From assembly GCF_016583905.1 (NCBI RefSeq), contig NZ_NRRY01000041.1, forward strand, positions 1-47,104: a stretch of DNA of 47,104 nt. Reading direction: 5' to 3'. This document shows, in pieces, positions 15,974 through 25,027 of this stretch (within the stretch, counting starts at the first letter, position 1; each line of letters begins with the position of its first letter). Under the pieces are notes generated by a model. That model was given only the letters and a program-made list of their open reading frames with translations, ran no database searches and was not told the origin of the DNA. The DNA is from Lamprobacter modestohalophilus. GTDB taxonomy: Bacteria; Pseudomonadota; Gammaproteobacteria; Chromatiales; Chromatiaceae. The position numbers and the translations under genes are program-made.

Positions 15974-17062
15974 TCAGCACTCCCGGCGCGACTTGCCCTC
16001 CTTTATCACTCGTTTGACCATCTTGCCGAAGGCACGATCTTTGGTCCGACGCTCGGCAAGACTCGCTGAGTTGAAGCGGTCCTCCGCCAGCAGCTTGCGC
16101 CAGCGCTGCAGCCGCGCGGGCTCGAGCTGGCCCTGCTCGATCGCCGCGCGGATCGCGCAGCCGGGCTCGCGCTCGTGTTGGCAGTTCCCGAAGCGGCAGT
16201 GCGTTGACAGGGTCTCAATGTCCTCGAAGGTCTCGGCGATGCCGGAGGCGGCGTCTGCCAACTGCAATTCGCGCATGCCCGGGGTGTCCAGCACGAGGCA
16301 GCCGCCGGGGATCAGGTGCAGCTCGCGACGGGTCGTGGTATGGCGCCCCTTGGCGTCGTCTTCGCGGATGGCCTGGGTTGCGATCGCCTCGTTGCCGGCC
16401 AGGGCGTTGGTGAGGGTGGATTTGCCGACACCTGATGAGCCGAGGAAGGCGACGGTTTGGCCTGGCTGGCACCAGGGCGACAGCTTGGCCTGTGGGTCGT
16501 CTCCACGGGCGTCGAGCGCGACGACCGGGACCCGGTCGGAGACGCTGCGGGCGGCGTCGATCCAGATCGGCCGATCGGTCACCAGGTCGGCCTTGGTCAG
16601 CACCATGACCGGCGTGATTCCGGCCTCGAAGGCCAGCGCGACATAGCGCTCCAGCCGGGCCAGGTTGAAGTCCTGATTGCAGGAGGTGACGATGAAGACC
16701 GTGTCGATGTTCGCGGCGATCAGTTGTACCTGCCGGTCGGTGCCAGGCGCGCGACGCTTGATCAGGGTTTTTCGGGACAGGATGCGGCTTGATCGAGGCT
16801 GTGTGCGATCGAGCAGCAGCCAGTCGCCGACGGTCACATCGGCGCACGGTGGGAGGGTCTCGTCGAGGCCGACGCCCAGGATCTGCAGGCCACTGCGATG
16901 CACGGCGACCACACGGGCTGGGGGCGTCTCGGAGAGCACGTCCACGCTGATCTGCTCGGCGAAGAAGGGTTGCCAGCCGAGTGCGGCGAGCGACGCCGGA
17001 TCCTGGCTGGCTGAGTCGGCGTGCTTGCTCTCGTGAACATGGCCGAAGTCGTCGGAGTTCAT
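15974..17062 (-). CDS. rsgA: Ribosome small subunit-dependent GTPase A
   Basis: About 362 residues from ATG 17062 (MNSDDFGHV). It has an N-terminal OB-fold (RVVAVHRSGLQILG..VGDWLLLDR) and a circularly permuted GTPase domain with motifs in the order G4 TKADL, G1 GSSGVGKSTL, G2-region TTTRRELHLI and G3 DTPGMRELQ. The C-terminal zinc site is [14 protein letters not shown]. RsgA/YjeQ promotes late 30S ribosome maturation. The gene lies 11 bp downstream of a GNAT gene and probably shares its transcript. About 120 bp of a second rsgA-like sequence survive at 911-1029. Confidence 0.95.
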   Translation of the reverse strand: MNSDDFGHVHESKHADSASQDPASLAALGWQPFFAEQISVDVLSETPPARVVAVHRSGLQILGVGLDETLPPCADVTVGDWLLLDRTQPRSSRILSRKTLIKRRAPGTDRQVQLIAANIDTVFIVTSCNQDFNLARLERYVALAFEAGITPVMVLTKADLVTDRPIWIDAARSVSDRVPVVALDARGDDPQAKLSPWCQPGQTVAFLGSSGVGKSTLTNALAGNEAIATQAIREDDAKGRHTTTRRELHLIPGGCLVLDTPGMRELQLADAASGIAETFEDIETLSTHCRFGNCQHEREPGCAIRAAIEQGQLEPARLQRWRKLLAEDRFNSASLAERRTKDRAFGKMVKRVIKEGKSRREC

Positions 17063-17073
17063 GCGGATCATCC

Positions 17074-17613
17074 CTACCAATACACCGGATCGTTGAGTGC
17101 CTCGACACAGCGCGAGGGTCCTTTGAGCGGGCTCATCGCTCGGTCTGTCAACGACTGCGCCAGCCAGCCTTCGGGACGCTGCAGCTTGAAGGGGGCTGGT
17201 GCATCCGCCTCACTGATCGGCTTGAAGCCGACCTTGGCATAGTAGCCGGGATCGCCGTAGGTCATCACGATGTCGACGCCGGCGCTGCGCAGCGCGGCTA
17301 AGCCATGGTTCAGCAGGCGTTGCCCGATGCCCTTCCCTTGCTGATCAGTCGCTACGGCGACCGGGGCGAGCACGAAGACGGTCCGCTGATCCTGCTCGTA
17401 GGTCAGTCTTGAGGAAAGGATGCCGCCGATGATCGCGCCGTCTTCCTCGGCGATGAAAACGAAGCGATCCTGCTGCGCCGTGCTGGCGAGCAGGTTGCGC
17501 ACGAGATCGCCGATCAGCGCGCCTTCTTCCGCGCCCTCGGAGGCGGTGAAGGTGGCGCGGAACAGCTCGATGATCGCTTCATCTCGGCCTTGAGTGTCTG
17601 TCGAAAACGGCAT
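17074..17613 (-). CDS. GNAT family N-acetyltransferase
   Basis: 179 residues. The GNAT acetyl-CoA-binding motif A is VFVLAPVAVATDQQGKGIGQ followed by RLLNHGL, and the later strand-helix reads GVDIVMTYGDPGYYAKVGFK. This PGYYxKxGF end is typical of YhbS-like acetyltransferases, whose substrate is usually unknown. It begins at ATG 17613 and ends 11 bp before rsgA, so the two are probably co-transcribed. Confidence 0.9.
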   Translation of the reverse strand: MPFSTDTQGRDEAIIELFRATFTASEGAEEGALIGDLVRNLLASTAQQDRFVFIAEEDGAIIGGILSSRLTYEQDQRTVFVLAPVAVATDQQGKGIGQRLLNHGLAALRSAGVDIVMTYGDPGYYAKVGFKPISEADAPAPFKLQRPEGWLAQSLTDRAMSPLKGPSRCVEALNDPVYW

Positions 17614-17678
17614 GCTGTCTTCTCGGTTGAATCGATAAGCGGACCTGGTCGTGTTTGCTTGACCGGCGCAGGGGGCGG

Positions 17679-18196
17679 TCAGCGACGCGCTAACACGAAC
17701 ATCTCGTAGCCGAACTGGCCGTTGCCCTCGTGATAGGCGCGCAGCTCCCGGCGCAGGTCGTCCAGCACCCGTGTTCCCTCGATCTGCCCTTCCAGCTTAA
17801 GCAGCCTCGCCTCGAGGGGCTGATGTAAGCAAGCCAGGGCCTGCCTGGTCGTCTGTTCCGACCCAGGCCCCCAGTAGTCGAGCACGGAAAAGATCTCGAG
17901 AAAGATTGCCATGTAGTGGTCGTGGTCGTTCATGTCTTTCGATAACAGGGTGATGCGTGCGGCGTCTTGCCGTCGAGGCAAGCCTGACATTCCTTCAGAC
18001 TCAGTCCGCCTGCCTGCGGTCGCTTCAGCAAGCGCAAACGCTGCCGGTCGGCATCGGAATAGCGCCTGTAGCCGTTCTGCTGGCGTTGCGCTTTCACGAG
18101 ACCGAGCTTCTCGTAGTAAAGCAGTGTTGAGCGCGACAGCCCCAGGCTTTGCGCCAGTTCCGAAATGTTGAACACCTGCGCCCTACTCTCTTTCAT
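17679..18196 (-). pseudogene. MerR-type regulator/methyltransferase fusion with internal deletions
   Basis: The first frame (start 18196) is a good MerR DNA-binding domain: FNISELAQSLGLSRSTLLYY, GYRRYSDADRQRLRLL, GGLSLKECQACLDG. It then shifts out of frame near 17975. A second frame picks up LLSKDMNDHDHYMAIFLEIF and GPGSEQTTRQALACL, which belongs to the linker before a SAM-dependent methyltransferase domain in relatives. It then jumps to the extreme C-terminal part (LRRELRAYHEGNGQFGYEMF VLARR). The dimerisation helix and most of the methyltransferase core, including the glycine-rich SAM motif, are gone. I infer two deletions and a frameshift. The DNA-binding piece alone (88 residues) might still be made. 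Confidence 0.7.
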
Positions 18197-18273
18197 CCGG
18201 TGATGACGATGACGACGAACGAGAGCTTAGAGTGTGAAGCGATAGACAGGTCAAGAGGCGCTGAGGAGACCGA

Positions 18274-19971
18274 TCACCGAAGCAGCGGTTCCGCCACCTC
18301 AGCCGCCTGCGTCGACAAGGCCTCAGGCTCAAGGCGACCAAATCCGGGCGGCGGACGACGGTGCTGGGTCGCTTGCTCGTAGGCGTAGGCATACTGGAAC
18401 AGCTTGTGCTCATCGAACGGCCGCGCCAGCAGTTGCAGGCCCAGCGGCAAGCCGCTGTCGGTGAAACCCATCGGCACCGTGATGGCCGGTTGCCCGGTAT
18501 GGGGCGCAAGGACTGGGCTGTTGTTGCCGTGCGGGCTCTCGCTGTCACCGATGCCCCGTGGCGGATGGCTCCAACTGGGGTAGATGAGTGCATCGATCTG
18601 CTGTTCATCCATCGCAGCGAGGACGGCCTCGAGCAAGGCCTTGCGTCGCGGGTCGCCCTGGACGTCGACACAAGGTGGTTGCTGTGCATGCGGGTCCGTA
18701 TCGACAGCCATGGCCCACTGCATCGCCCCGGTACTCTGGGGCAAGAATTGGTTGCTCGCCACCACCTCGTCCAGGGAGCGGATGGGGGCCTCTGGTCCCA
18801 AGGTTTGCAGATAGCGGTTCAGATCGTAGCGGAAACGGCTGCAGAAACCCGTGGCCTCGGTCAGGCGCTCGAGATCGGGAATTCGGAACGGATCGAGGAT
18901 GACAGCGCCGGCTTGGCGCAGATCCTCGATGGCCTGCTCGAAGCGCACCACAACCTCGGGGTCGGCGGTGTCCGCATCCATGCCCATGTCGGTCTCTGTG
19001 ACGACCAGAGCGCGCAGCACGCCCAGTCGAACACCCTGCAGCCCATTGCGCTTCAAGTAACGCCGATAATCCGGCTTGACCCGACCGATGGCGGCCTGGG
19101 TGAGCGGGTCCGCCGGATCATAGCCAGCCAGCACCGAGTAGACGATCGCGGTGTCGGTCACCGTCCGCATCAGGGGTCCGCCGACATCGCGGTTCGCCAG
19201 CAGCGGCACGATGCCGTCACGGCTGGTGGCACCGAGGGTGGGGCGAAGACCGACCAGGGCCAGATGCGAGGCCGGTCCGCGGATCGAGTTGCCGGTGTCG
19301 GTGCCCATGCCGATGAGGCCGAGGTTGGCGGCGATGGCGGAGGCGGTGCCGCCGCTGGAGCCCGCCGGCACCCGATCGAGGGCGTAGGCGTTGCGGGTCT
19401 CGCCATGGGTGGAGCTGATGGTCTGGTAGGGACTGAAGGCCCACTCGCCCATGTTGGACTTGGCCAGGATGATGGCGTCCTCTGCGCGCAGGCGTTGCAC
19501 CAGGAAGGCGTCATCGGGCGGTACTGAGCCCTTCAGGGCCAAGGAGCCGGCCTCGGTGGGCATGTCGGCGGTGTCGACGTTGTCCTTGAGGATGACCGGG
19601 ATGCAGTGCAGGCGGCGCATGCGGCCGGTCTCGGCAGACTGGCGGTCGAGCTGCCGCGCTCGCGCCAAGGCGTTGGGGTTGACGGCGATGATGGCATTGA
19701 GTCGGTCGGGCGGGGTCGGCGACCTGCTTGCGCTCGGGCTCGGGGCTGCGTCAGCCTTCGTGGGTGGGTCGTAGGTCTCGATGCGCCGGAGGTAGCGCCG
19801 GGTGAGTTGTTCACAGCTGATCCGCCCGCTGCGCAGGGCCTGGTGCGCCTGGCCGATGCTGAGCTCGATGACATCGATGTCGGGTGTCGTCCCGGTCGCT
19901 GCGCGATTCACCGGCTCGCAGGCGGTGCAGAGGCCCATCAGCAAGATGATGATGATCAGGCGCCAGGACAT
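18274..19971 (-). CDS. Amidase-signature family hydrolase, probable lipoprotein
   Basis: About 565 residues from ATG 19971. The start is chosen because it gives a lipoprotein signal (MSWRL, seven hydrophobic residues, GLCTAC with the acylated cysteine at about 18). An in-frame ATG at 20100 would bury this signal behind 43 residues that look like the start of another small protein. The catalytic triad of the amidase signature family is present: Lys in VILKDNVDT, cis-Ser in MGTDTGNSIRGPAS and nucleophile Ser in PAGSSGGTASAIAA. The family cleaves amides; the substrate cannot be told. A proline/serine-rich insertion lies before PDRLNAIIAVN. Stand-alone gene, likely facing the periplasm. Confidence 0.85.
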   Translation of the reverse strand: MSWRLIIIILLMGLCTACEPVNRAATGTTPDIDVIELSIGQAHQALRSGRISCEQLTRRYLRRIETYDPPTKADAAPSPSASRSPTPPDRLNAIIAVNPNALARARQLDRQSAETGRMRRLHCIPVILKDNVDTADMPTEAGSLALKGSVPPDDAFLVQRLRAEDAIILAKSNMGEWAFSPYQTISSTHGETRNAYALDRVPAGSSGGTASAIAANLGLIGMGTDTGNSIRGPASHLALVGLRPTLGATSRDGIVPLLANRDVGGPLMRTVTDTAIVYSVLAGYDPADPLTQAAIGRVKPDYRRYLKRNGLQGVRLGVLRALVVTETDMGMDADTADPEVVVRFEQAIEDLRQAGAVILDPFRIPDLERLTEATGFCSRFRYDLNRYLQTLGPEAPIRSLDEVVASNQFLPQSTGAMQWAMAVDTDPHAQQPPCVDVQGDPRRKALLEAVLAAMDEQQIDALIYPSWSHPPRGIGDSESPHGNNSPVLAPHTGQPAITVPMGFTDSGLPLGLQLLARPFDEHKLFQYAYAYEQATQHRRPPPGFGRLEPEALSTQAAEVAEPLLR

Positions 19972-20337
19972 GCGATGCTTATGCGCCTGCAGGGCCTGGC
20001 GCTGCGAGGGGCGCTTGATCTGGATGATCCCTAAGCGCTGGTAGAGCGCCTCGAGCCGGGGATGACTGGGAGATTCGATGATCGAGAACAGGGTCGTCAT
20101 GTCGTCATGGAAGTCGAACGCGTACTCTGGACCAACCGCTGGATGGGATGCAGCCTATCAGGCCTGGCCGGCGCGGTCCTGTTCAGCACCAGGGGTTGCC
20201 GATGCGCCGCTGCCATGCCTGCGGGCGAACCGCCACGGATGTCGTCTAGGCTTCCGGGCGAGCAGGCATCCCGATCAACGCCGCTCTGGGACTGACATCA
20301 CGCCGCATCTGACAGCGTTTGCGCAAGAGACCTCACT
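19972..20337. other. Intergenic region; possible small-protein remnant
   Basis: The 366 bp between the amidase lipoprotein start and the Fe-S protein gene. On the minus strand 19972-20100 is open, in frame with the amidase, and reads LFSIIESPSHPRLEALYQRL. This looks like the beginning of an independent small protein that has been cut and joined to the amidase gene. The rest shows no gene and should hold promoters for both directions. Confidence 0.3.
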
Positions 20338-21525
20338 ATGGGACACCTGCTGAACGACAAATCGGCCTTGGTGCCGCTGATCGACCGCCTTAACCGCTAC
20401 CCGGTGGGCCTGGTCGACAGTCCGCGCCTGCGCCAGATCCTCGCGCTGCTGTTCGACCCGCGTGAGGCCGAGGTGGCGGCACGCTTTCCGCTGACCGAGG
20501 CCACCCGGGCTGAGCTGGTCGAGCGCACCGGCCTGCCGGCGGCCGAGCTGGATGGGATTCTGGAGTCGATGGCCAACAAGGGGCTGGTGATGGACCTGCC
20601 AGTGGGCCATGAGACCTACTATCTGTTAGTGCCGGGGCTGATCGGTTTCATGGAGTTCAGCTTCATGCGCGATCGCGGCGATCTGCCCCAGGCGGAGTTG
20701 GCACGACTGATGTCGGCGTATCTGCGCGAACAGGGTAAAGACGGACAGGCCGGTGAGTTCTTCGGCAGCCGCTGGCCGTTGACGCGGGCGCTGGTCTATG
20801 AGGACCAGATTCCGGTCCAGTCACGCATCACTGGCTGGGAAGATGCCCGTCAGATCATCCAGGATGCCGAGTTCCACGCAGTGACGCTGTGCTTCTGCCG
20901 GCACAAAAAGGCGCACGAGGGCAAGACCTGCCAACAAGGCGCACCGGTGGAGGAGATCTGCATGGTGCTTGGCGAGGGCGCGCGCTTTCTGGTGCGCCGA
21001 GGCATGGCCGAGCCGCGCAGTGCTGATGAGATGCTGGCGATCCTCGACCGGGCGCGTGCGCTTGGACTGACGCACATCACCGATAACATTCGTGAGCAGC
21101 CGTCGTTTCTCTGCAACTGCTGTCGTTGTTGCTGCGAGCTGTTGGCCGGCGTGCAGATGGGCTTTCATGAGGGCATCGCCAAGACGCCCTTTCTCGCCGA
21201 GGTCGATCCCGAGCGCTGCGACTACTGCGGCGCCTGCCTGCGTGCCTGCAATGCCAAGTGCATCGGCCTGGCCGACGATGCCCGTGCCCTGCCCAAGGCG
21301 CAGCGCTGGGCGCAGGTGGACGCTGAGGTCTGTCTCGGCTGCGGTGCTTGCCTACAGGTGTGCGAGCAGGGTGCGTTGACCCTGGTGCCGCGCGCGAAGC
21401 GCCCGCGCCCGCCGCGCGATCGCAATGCGCTATTCACGCGCATCCTCTGGGACAAGGGTCGGCTGATGCCGTTCATCGCCGAAGGGCTGCGTCGGGGTGT
21501 TGAGCGCCTGCGCCGACGGCGTTGA
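20338..21525 (+). CDS. Iron-sulfur protein: winged-helix N-domain plus two 4Fe-4S ferredoxin clusters
   Basis: 395 residues. Residues about 50-90 look like a winged-helix domain (TEATRAELVERTGLPAAELD, SMANKGLVMDL). A middle domain holds CFCRHKKAHEGKTC and the unusual cysteine run CNCCRCCCE. At about 294-340 come two ferredoxin motifs, CDYCGACLRACNAKC and CLGCGACLQVC, each completing the other's 4Fe-4S cluster in the bacterial ferredoxin manner. Similar proteins in anaerobes and sulfur bacteria are annotated as 4Fe-4S ferredoxins of unknown role. A part in electron transfer or redox sensing is plausible. It has no signal peptide and no operon partner. Confidence 0.85.
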   Translation: MGHLLNDKSALVPLIDRLNRYPVGLVDSPRLRQILALLFDPREAEVAARFPLTEATRAELVERTGLPAAELDGILESMANKGLVMDLPVGHETYYLLVPGLIGFMEFSFMRDRGDLPQAELARLMSAYLREQGKDGQAGEFFGSRWPLTRALVYEDQIPVQSRITGWEDARQIIQDAEFHAVTLCFCRHKKAHEGKTCQQGAPVEEICMVLGEGARFLVRRGMAEPRSADEMLAILDRARALGLTHITDNIREQPSFLCNCCRCCCELLAGVQMGFHEGIAKTPFLAEVDPERCDYCGACLRACNAKCIGLADDARALPKAQRWAQVDAEVCLGCGACLQVCEQGALTLVPRAKRPRPPRDRNALFTRILWDKGRLMPFIAEGLRRGVERLRRRR

Positions 21526-21601
21526 TCGGCTTGGCTTCAAAGCGGTCAGGCTTGAGTCGCTCGCCCGCGCCCAAGGTCTGATGCATCACGCGTTGCCCTG
21601 T

Positions 21602-21997
21602 TTACATCAGCGCTGTCACGCGTTTATCGATGAGGTAGACCTGGCCGTCGCTCTCCTCGCAGCGCAGGGGCTCGAGTCGCTCGCCGGAGCAGAGCACGCT
21701 CAAGGATTCGCCCGAGGTTGGATCGAAGGTAATACCATGCATGGAGCAGCGCAGGTGCCCTTGCTGTTCATCGAAGACGGCGTCGTGCATGCAGTCCAGG
21801 CGCCGCACCATGTGCACGCATTGATTCAGGTAGGCGAAGACCTGGCCCGCGTAGCGCAGCACGATCGCGGTCTGCGGGTGCTTCTTGAACAGCAAGGGGA
21901 TGATGCGGTGCTGATGATCCGCCAGTTCAGTGCTGTCACAGACCAGCAGCTTGCGTCGCTCGCGCGCTGTCGTGTTGAGGGTCGATGCCGTGTTCAT
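21602..21997 (-). CDS. Rieske [2Fe-2S] domain protein
   Basis: 131 residues. The Rieske motifs are CVHM (Cys-X-His) and, about 30 residues later, CSMHG (Cys-X2-His). They are surrounded by the usual strands (AIVLRYAGQVFAYLNQ before, GITFDPTSGESLS after). Single-domain Rieske proteins of this type act as soluble ferredoxins or as parts of oxygenase chains. The second arm carries a longer spacer than most ferredoxin-type Rieske proteins. It is convergent with the 4Fe-4S protein and has no oxygenase neighbour. Confidence 0.88.
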   Translation of the reverse strand: MNTASTLNTTARERRKLLVCDSTELADHQHRIIPLLFKKHPQTAIVLRYAGQVFAYLNQCVHMVRRLDCMHDAVFDEQQGHLRCSMHGITFDPTSGESLSVLCSGERLEPLRCEESDGQVYLIDKRVTALM

Positions 21998-22250
21998 TGC
22001 TCAGTCACCTGGCTCACTCGGCCCTGCTTTGCCTGTGCGGCGTCATAATGCCGGCGCCAAGCCCTGCCGTTCTGTGTTGCTCTGTTCTGTTCGACAGCCT
22101 GCTGCGTAGCGACCTCCTGCTGCGGCTCCATTTCCAGATCCAGCGCGTCGGCGAGCACTTGCGCCAGATTCGGTGAGACGCCAGACCAGAGTTAAGGATG
22201 ACGCTGCTTCTAAGAGTGGTCTTTGAGGTGATCTAGGCGGGGTTTACTGT

Positions 22251-22281
22251 TTTTAACTCTTTAAAATTCAATGAGTTAAAA
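22251..22281. repeat. AT-rich inverted repeat beside tRNA-Ser
   Basis: TTTTAACTC (22251-22259) and GAGTTAAAA (22273-22281) form a perfect 9-bp stem with a 13-nt loop, directly 3' of tRNA-Ser on the minus strand after a TTTTTT run. The T-run precedes the stem instead of following it, so it is not a textbook rho-independent terminator, but it may still end tRNA transcription. Confidence 0.4.
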
Positions 22282-22286
22282 CAAAA

Positions 22287-22379
<93 letters not shown>

Positions 22380-22537
22380 GGAACGCGGGTTGATGCTGAC
22401 GCCCGTTTGTATCCATCGTTGCGATGATGGGACGTCGGCGACTTGTCGCCTGTGCATCAAGCCGGCAAGCTTAAGCGAACAGCTGTTCGCTTGCAAACTC
22501 AATCAGCCCAGCAAACCCAACCCCGCCCGGACAAACG

Positions 22538-23494
22538 ATGAATCCTGAGCAAGAGATGACCAGCGAAGGCGCAGCCACCAGTTCGCTTGCTGACGGCACG
22601 CCGGATTCGATGCGACTTGCAGAGCCCGCATCTCCAGTGCCTGATCAAGAGGCAGGCGCTGACAGCAGCCTCGCGGATCAGGCCGATCGCCATGCGCTCT
22701 ATGAGCGCGCGGTGCAGTGCCCGGAGGCCGAGGTGGATTTCGTCGCGGAGCTCTTCATCGAACGGCGCGGACGTCCTGCCCGATCACTGGCCGAGGACTT
22801 CTGTGGCACGGCTGCGGTTTGCGGCGAGTGGAGCGAGAGGCATCCGGATAACCGCGCCATCGGCACCGACAATGATCCGGCTGTGCTTGCCTATGCGCGG
22901 GTGCAGCGGCTCGCGGCGCTGTCAGCCGAGCAGCGCTCGCGTCTGCGGCTGATCGAAGCCGATGTGATGGATGTTGGTCCCGAGCGGTCGGCACGGGTGC
23001 GCTGCGAGCCCGTCGACCTGATTCTGGCGATGAACTTCAGCTGGTGGCTGATCACCGAGCGCGCGAACCTGCTGCGCTACTTTAGGCGTGTTCGCGAGCG
23101 GCTTGTCGCCGATGGCCTGTTCGTGCTCGATGCCTATGGCGGGTACGACGCCTTTCGGGTGATCACCGAGGAGCGCGCGATTGAGGATGGCGTTGAGCCG
23201 TCCTTTACCTATATCTGGGACCAGGCCGACTATGACCCGATCAGCGGCCTGATGGAATGCGCGATCCACTTCGAGTTTCCCGATGGCTCGCGGTTGGACA
23301 ACGCCTTCCGCTACCGCTGGCGACTCTGGACGCTGCCCGAGCTGCGCGAGATCCTGACCGAGGCCGGCTTCCATAATCTGCAGATCTACTGGCAAGGCTG
23401 GGACGAGAACGGCGATCCCGACGGACACTTCAAGCCCGTGACCAGGGCGGAGCCCGATGCGGGATGGATCTGCTATCTAAGCGCAGAACCATAG
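22538..23494 (+). CDS. Class I SAM-dependent methyltransferase
   Basis: 318 residues. After a disordered N-terminus of about 50 residues comes LYERAVQCPEAEVDFVAELF, then a Rossmann-fold methyltransferase: SLAEDFCGTAAVCGEW as motif I, AIGTDNDPAVLAYA as motif II with the acidic ribose-binding residue, LILAMNFSWWLI as motif IV and LFVLDAYGGYDAF as motif V. The family is found in many proteobacteria; its substrate is unknown. It lies about 160 bp from the divergent tRNA-Ser and is convergent with the desaturase gene. Confidence 0.88.
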   Translation: MNPEQEMTSEGAATSSLADGTPDSMRLAEPASPVPDQEAGADSSLADQADRHALYERAVQCPEAEVDFVAELFIERRGRPARSLAEDFCGTAAVCGEWSERHPDNRAIGTDNDPAVLAYARVQRLAALSAEQRSRLRLIEADVMDVGPERSARVRCEPVDLILAMNFSWWLITERANLLRYFRRVRERLVADGLFVLDAYGGYDAFRVITEERAIEDGVEPSFTYIWDQADYDPISGLMECAIHFEFPDGSRLDNAFRYRWRLWTLPELREILTEAGFHNLQIYWQGWDENGDPDGHFKPVTRAEPDAGWICYLSAEP

Positions 23495-23596
23495 TCAGAA
23501 GGCCGGTCAACTGAGCGTTGTCACACGATTGCTGAGGGCGTCACATGCATCCCTACGGGCGCCTGACGAGACGCCCAGCGGAAACCCCCACGTCGA

Positions 23597-24775
23597 TCAA
23601 GCTGGCGCACCGACCAGCGCAAGCCCTCGCAGGTTGCGTGAGAAGCCTTCCAGCGCCTGGATCCCGGTCGCCTCGGCACGCTGACACCAATCCTGGAGCG
23701 ACTTCAACAGCGCCTCCTGAGACGGCGCGTTGCGCTCCCAGATCTGTCGCAGCTGCTCGCGGAACTGATAGACCACCTCGAGCTGTTGGCTGCGGGCCAG
23801 GATCTGCTCCAGACTCTTCCGGCTGGTCTCGTCCAGCCGTTCGCGAACCAGTAGCTTGTTCGCACGCCGGGCAATCCGTCGGCAATCTGGCTCACTGCGG
23901 CAAAGTTCGGCGCGGGTCACCGGCTGCAAGACCTCTTTGCTGTACCGGCGGATCACGTGCATGCGCGTTACCAACAGCGCCTTCAGCGTCTCCATGTCGA
24001 CCACCTGTTTACCCTCCACCACGGTTGACTTGGGCGGTAGCTTCTTGACCTTTGCCAGCCCCAGCAACGACAGCATGCGGATGTAGAACCAGCCGATATC
24101 GAATTCCCACCAGCGCATCGACAGGCGCGCCGACGACGGGAAGGCATGATGGTTGTTGTGCAGCTCTTCACCGCCAATTAGGATGCCCCAAGGCGAAACA
24201 TTGGTCGATGCGTCCGGCGTCTCGAAGTTGCGGTAGCCCCAGAAGTGGCCGACACCGTTGATCACGCCCGCCGCCATGATCGGAATCCAGAGCATTTGCA
24301 CCGCCCAGACGGTAATGCCGTAGACACCGAATAGGGTGAGATCGATAATCAGCATCAGCCCACAGCCCTGCCAGGTCAGGCGGCTGTAGAGGTTGCGCTC
24401 GATCCAGTCATCCGGAGTGCCGCTGCCAAAACGCTTGACGATGGAGGCATCCTTGGCGCTGGCGCTGTAGAGTTCGGCGCCCTGCCAAAAGACCTTGCGC
24501 AGCCCGAACACCTGCGGGCTGTGTGGATCTTCAGCGGTCTCGCAGCGAGCGTGATGCTTGCGGTGCACCGCCACCCACTCGCGCGTCACCATGCCGGTGG
24601 TGAGCCAAAGCCAGAAGCGGAAGAAGTGCTCCGGGATCGGATGTAGGCTCAGCGCGCGATGCGCCTGAGCACGATGCAAAAAGATCGTCACCGCAGCGAT
24701 GGTGATGTGGGTGAATCCCAGGGCGATCAATACCACCTGCCAAGCCGGCAGATTAAGCAATCCGTATACTGTCAT
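23597..24775 (-). CDS. Membrane acyl-CoA/fatty acid desaturase
   Basis: 392 residues. Three histidine boxes bind the di-iron centre: HRAQAHR (about residue 34), HRKHH (about 71) and HNNHH (about 205). Four to five membrane helices surround them, and ERNLYSRLTWQG and GHFWGYRNFET are typical of the Pseudomonas-type delta-9 desaturase. Residues about 265-392 form a helical tail (RMHVIRRYSKEVLQPVTRAE..., ARSQQLEVVYQFREQLRQIW) that is shared by gammaproteobacterial members and resembles part of IS-type transposases. The enzyme introduces a cis double bond into saturated acyl chains, adjusting membrane fluidity. Oxygen is required, notable if the host is a mostly anaerobic phototroph. Confidence 0.9.
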   Translation of the reverse strand: MTVYGLLNLPAWQVVLIALGFTHITIAAVTIFLHRAQAHRALSLHPIPEHFFRFWLWLTTGMVTREWVAVHRKHHARCETAEDPHSPQVFGLRKVFWQGAELYSASAKDASIVKRFGSGTPDDWIERNLYSRLTWQGCGLMLIIDLTLFGVYGITVWAVQMLWIPIMAAGVINGVGHFWGYRNFETPDASTNVSPWGILIGGEELHNNHHAFPSSARLSMRWWEFDIGWFYIRMLSLLGLAKVKKLPPKSTVVEGKQVVDMETLKALLVTRMHVIRRYSKEVLQPVTRAELCRSEPDCRRIARRANKLLVRERLDETSRKSLEQILARSQQLEVVYQFREQLRQIWERNAPSQEALLKSLQDWCQRAEATGIQALEGFSRNLRGLALVGAPA

Positions 24776-25027
24776 GAAGGTTCTCTATGTCTTGAGCCGT
24801 GATGAGCGCACCACCTCGGTGCGACTCTGCATGCTCTGCCCCGATATGGCAACTCTTAGATGCGCGCGTTCCCGCGTCGGAGACAAAACCTTGCTCTTAA
24901 CGTGAAACAAGCGCCTTATCGTCCGGGGTGGCGACGCGCTGTGGACGTGATTAAGGCTCTGCTGAGCACCTGAGGCACAGCATTTCGCTATCGCGCAAAC
25001 GCGCCACCCTCTATCGTAGCTTCCCAC

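Noticed and set aside
22251-22281. Textbook rho-independent terminator after tRNA-Ser
   Set aside because: The T-run precedes the stem on the tRNA strand and the stem is AT-rich; kept only as an inverted repeat.
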